Of a stretch of 24,775 nucleotides of DNA, positions 23,198 through 24,775 are shown piece by piece. The notes under the pieces were generated by a model. It ran no database searches and was not told the DNA's origin. It saw nothing but the letters and a program-made list of their open reading frames with translations. Positions within the stretch are counted from its first letter, which is position 1. Each line of letters starts with the position of its first letter. The DNA is from Candidatus Uhrbacteria bacterium. Its GTDB lineage: Bacteria; Patescibacteriota; Patescibacteriia; CAIXNZ01. A program made the translations under genes and the position numbers. The DNA lies in assembly GCA_011046145.1 (NCBI GenBank), contig DSBA01000074.1:1-24775 (forward strand), written 5' to 3'.

Positions 23198-23841
23198 CAG
23201 GCTCTGGTATACAAATATTGACCGTCAGTAGCAATCACAGCAGCGTCATAATATTTAGCTTCGCCTTGTTCATCATAAGCCCTGATTGGAAATCCAGACA
23301 ATTCAGCGCTATCAGTACAAATCTTTGCCAGACATATTGGTGTATCTTCATCAATAAGCAAACCCATGTCTTCTCCATCAGCTTCATCGTTTCCATCTGA
23401 CCAACCATTATTAATATTCTGATTTATTGATTCGCCATTGCCAACCATTTCCACTCCTGTTGTCTGCAAAAGCTTGCTTAAAATATAACTAGCCAAACTA
23501 TACGAGGCCAAAATAATTGCCAAACCTATAATAGCTGAGATAAATATCTTGCGCACGCTGTCTAATTTTTCCGGATCACCTTTGCTGCCCATATAGAGAG
23601 TCCCGGCATAAATTATCAATAAAACAAAGACAATGCCCAAAATCCCCAAAACAACCCTGATTATTTTGGCTATTGTTATCCTGACATCCTCTGCCCCTAA
23701 ACCAGTTTGCTCTCCATAACTTAAGCCAATATCAATAGTTTCTGATAGCGCAAAATCCAGATTAAATGAAAATAACAGATAAAAAGAACAGATTAAACTT
23801 ATTATAATTAATATCGTTTTGAATTTATTTCCAGCCCTCAT
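23083..23841 (-). CDS. T4SS-pilin-like membrane domain, N-terminal part of a frameshifted surface protein
   Basis: The frame begins at the ATG at 23841 and encodes 252 aa. Residues about 8-32 form a signal segment ending ALSET. An amphipathic stretch with QTGLGAEDVRITIAKIIR follows, then two membrane helices (about 61-82 and 98-124) joined by a short loop, GSKGDPEKLDSVRK. This is the VirB2/T4SS-pilin pattern seen in Patescibacteria. An Asn-rich linker (about 134-158) follows, then the start of a propeller-like domain (GFPIRAYDEQGE, ATDGQYLYTRAWWYGNN). The true protein sequence ends near 23163, where a G4 run (23163-23166) appears to lack one G. A five-G run would restore YGGNIPGTDGY and join the downstream frame; the residues after that point here are out-of-frame. 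The first 87 pilin residues align without gaps with the giant protein's head. Confidence 0.72.
   Translation of the reverse strand: MRAGNKFKTILIIISLICSFYLLFSFNLDFALSETIDIGLSYGEQTGLGAEDVRITIAKIIRVVLGILGIVFVLLIIYAGTLYMGSKGDPEKLDSVRKIFISAIIGLAIILASYSLASYILSKLLQTTGVEMVGNGESINQNINNGWSDGNDEADGEDMGLLIDEDTPICLAKICTDSAELSGFPIRAYDEQGEAKYYDAAVIATDGQYLYTRAWWYGNNVNRTYGVIYQAQMAIISSIKSAQDLAIQIWEK
23371..23645 (-). repeat. Direct repeat R1, downstream copy (pilin helices and linker)
   Basis: This 275-bp stretch covers most of the pilin-like domain and the Asn-rich linker. It matches 24501-24775 at a fixed offset of 1130 bp with about six mismatches by eye (roughly 98% identity) and no gaps. The other copy is cut by the window edge, so the full repeat is longer than can be seen here. 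Confidence 0.9.
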
Positions 23842-23879
23842 TTTTTTAAATTAAAAATATGAAACTTGACCATATATTA

Positions 23880-24775
23880 TTAGTTTGGCTGAAAATTAAT
23901 CTCTACGCTGGCAGGAAATTCAGTTGCTAATAAAATTCCATCTAAATTAAGCGGTGAAAAAAACCACCATTCGGGCTGTAAATTATTATTAAGAACAAAA
24001 CTATCAACACTGACAGTAAAATCTAATTCTTCCAAACCATCACCCAAATAAATTATTTCTCCGTCTGTTCTTGAACTAAACCAAGTGTTCCCATAAACTA
24101 TTTTATCCCCTTCTTCCCTGCAATAATCAGTGACATGAGTTGGATCATCCAAAAAATAACAATCATCTGCTTCAATGCCAGCAATCCAACCATCATATTT
24201 TCCACCGCCGGAGATTGATCCATATCTGCCATGAATATTAATCCAGTAATATTTTAAAGATTCAGGATTTGATGTATCAGTATAAATAAAAGATATTGTT
24301 CTGTTATTTTTTAAGGCTTGCTGAAAAACTCCATCATAATCATCCAAATTATAAATATGGGTGGAGGCAAGCCTGTGATCATAAAAATCCAAAACTTCTT
24401 TTGCAAAATCAAATGAATCTGTCTGAATATGTTGTCCATTATAATTTAAAACAAAGCTATCAATTTTGTTCTTTTCATCAATATAAGGCAAGCCGCCGTC
24501 TTCTCCATCAGCTTCATCGCTTCCATCTGGCCAGCCATTATTAATATTCTGATTTATTGATTCGCCATTGCCAACTATTTCCACTCCTGTTGCCTGCAAA
24601 AGCTTGCTTAAAATATAACTAGCCAAACTATACGAGGCCAAAATAATTGCCAAACCTATAATAGCTGAAATAAATATCTTGCGCACGCTGTCTAATTTTT
24701 CCGGATCACCTTTGCTGCCCATATAGAGAGTCCCGGCATAAATTATCAATAAAACAAAGACAATGCCCAAAATCC
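23880..24775 (-). CDS. T4SS-pilin-like surface protein with different middle domain (5' end beyond window)
   Basis: The frame is open to the last base. The codons at the edge read I-L-G-I-V-F-V, the middle of the first pilin helix in the neighbouring paralog, so the true start lies outside. What remains is the rest of that helix, the loop GSKGDPEKLDSVRK, the second helix, the same Asn-rich linker (INQNINNGW) and a middle region unlike the neighbour's. That middle region (about 170 aa) starts IDSFVLNYNGQ, contains DDYDGVFQQALKNNRTISFIY and a Cys pair (DDCYFLDDP...DYCREE), and has no recognised family. It ends in a tail beginning SVDSFVLNNNLQPEWWFF, which partly repeats the region's own first words. 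The tail matches the relic at 22270-22410. Confidence 0.78.
   Translation of the reverse strand, partial: ILGIVFVLLIIYAGTLYMGSKGDPEKLDSVRKIFISAIIGLAIILASYSLASYILSKLLQATGVEIVGNGESINQNINNGWPDGSDEADGEDGGLPYIDEKNKIDSFVLNYNGQHIQTDSFDFAKEVLDFYDHRLASTHIYNLDDYDGVFQQALKNNRTISFIYTDTSNPESLKYYWINIHGRYGSISGGGKYDGWIAGIEADDCYFLDDPTHVTDYCREEGDKIVYGNTWFSSRTDGEIIYLGDGLEELDFTVSVDSFVLNNNLQPEWWFFSPLNLDGILLATEFPASVEINFQPN
23884..23993 (-). repeat. Direct repeat R2, upstream copy (3' tail)
   Basis: This is the in-frame copy of the 110-bp tail, closing the partial gene at the right edge. Together with R1 it brackets a middle region that is unrelated between the two genes. Confidence 0.88.
24501..24775 (-). repeat. 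Direct repeat R1, upstream copy (runs off window)
   Basis: This is the partner of the copy at 23371-23645, in the same orientation. The mismatches I found are at scattered single positions, for example tgtctgc against tgcctgc and gctgaga against gctgaaa. The match weakens beyond the linker, where the two genes' middle regions diverge. Confidence 0.9.

Noticed and set aside
23080..23200. Programmed -1 ribosomal frameshift at the G4 run
   Set aside because: The run reads tat ggg gta in the first frame and does not give the usual X XXY YYZ slippery heptamer; a simple one-base loss explains it better.
1..24775. Alternative genetic code with UGA read as an amino acid, as in some Patescibacteria
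   Set aside because: UGA works as a normal stop here, for example at the ATGA overlaps at 1456-1459 and 1016-1019, and long frames contain no in-frame TGA.

Overview
The window most likely comes from a Candidate Phyla Radiation (Patescibacteria) genome, probably of the Parcubacteria type. This rests on the combination of genes, not on any marker phylogeny. Every recognisable gene lies on the minus strand, so transcription runs from high to low coordinates. The DNA is AT-rich, the standard code fits (TGA acts as a stop), and gaps are short: the longest is 150 bp and no stretch over 300 bp lacks a gene. I saw no tRNA, rRNA, CRISPR array or insertion sequence. Almost no start codon has a recognisable Shine-Dalgarno sequence.

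Right end (about 22.3-24.8 kb). Two neighbouring genes begin with almost the same module: a signal segment, a two-helix VirB2/T4SS-pilin-like membrane domain and an Asn-rich linker. They end with almost the same 110-bp 3' tail but carry unrelated middle regions. The first gene runs off the window edge. The second is split by a frameshift in a G4 run and loses frame again before its tail. Its middle region resembles a domain inside the giant protein that follows.

Centre (4.1-22.3 kb). Three very large surface or secreted proteins are encoded in series. The first has 3304 aa: the same pilin-like membrane domain followed by repeated IPT/TIG modules, two LamG-like lectin modules, two SbsA-type Ig-like modules, a propeller-like segment and a C-terminal jelly-roll-like domain. 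The second has about 1721 aa: paired beta-sandwich modules, six CGDG-type cysteine-rich repeats, a carbohydrate-binding-like module and a DUF1566-like domain. The third has 967 aa: an N-terminal DUF1566-like domain, a cysteine-rich stalk and a degenerate VWA-like domain. A candidate terminator hairpin separates the first two, and a candidate promoter precedes the third.

Left end (0-4.1 kb). A 103-aa single-helix protein is followed by two paralogous membrane-anchored proteins with Asn-rich stalks and thrombospondin-3-like calcium motifs. Then come the housekeeping genes ybeY and dgkA, joined by 4-bp ATGA overlaps, and the start of the cell division gene ftsA, cut by the window edge.

Taken together the region looks like a cell-surface locus joined to a conserved division/housekeeping cluster. 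The large proteins are plausible adhesins or attachment structures, as expected for an episymbiont, but that role is inferred from domain types only. The most unusual element is the set of pilin-domain-anchored proteins with a constant head, a constant tail and exchangeable middles.
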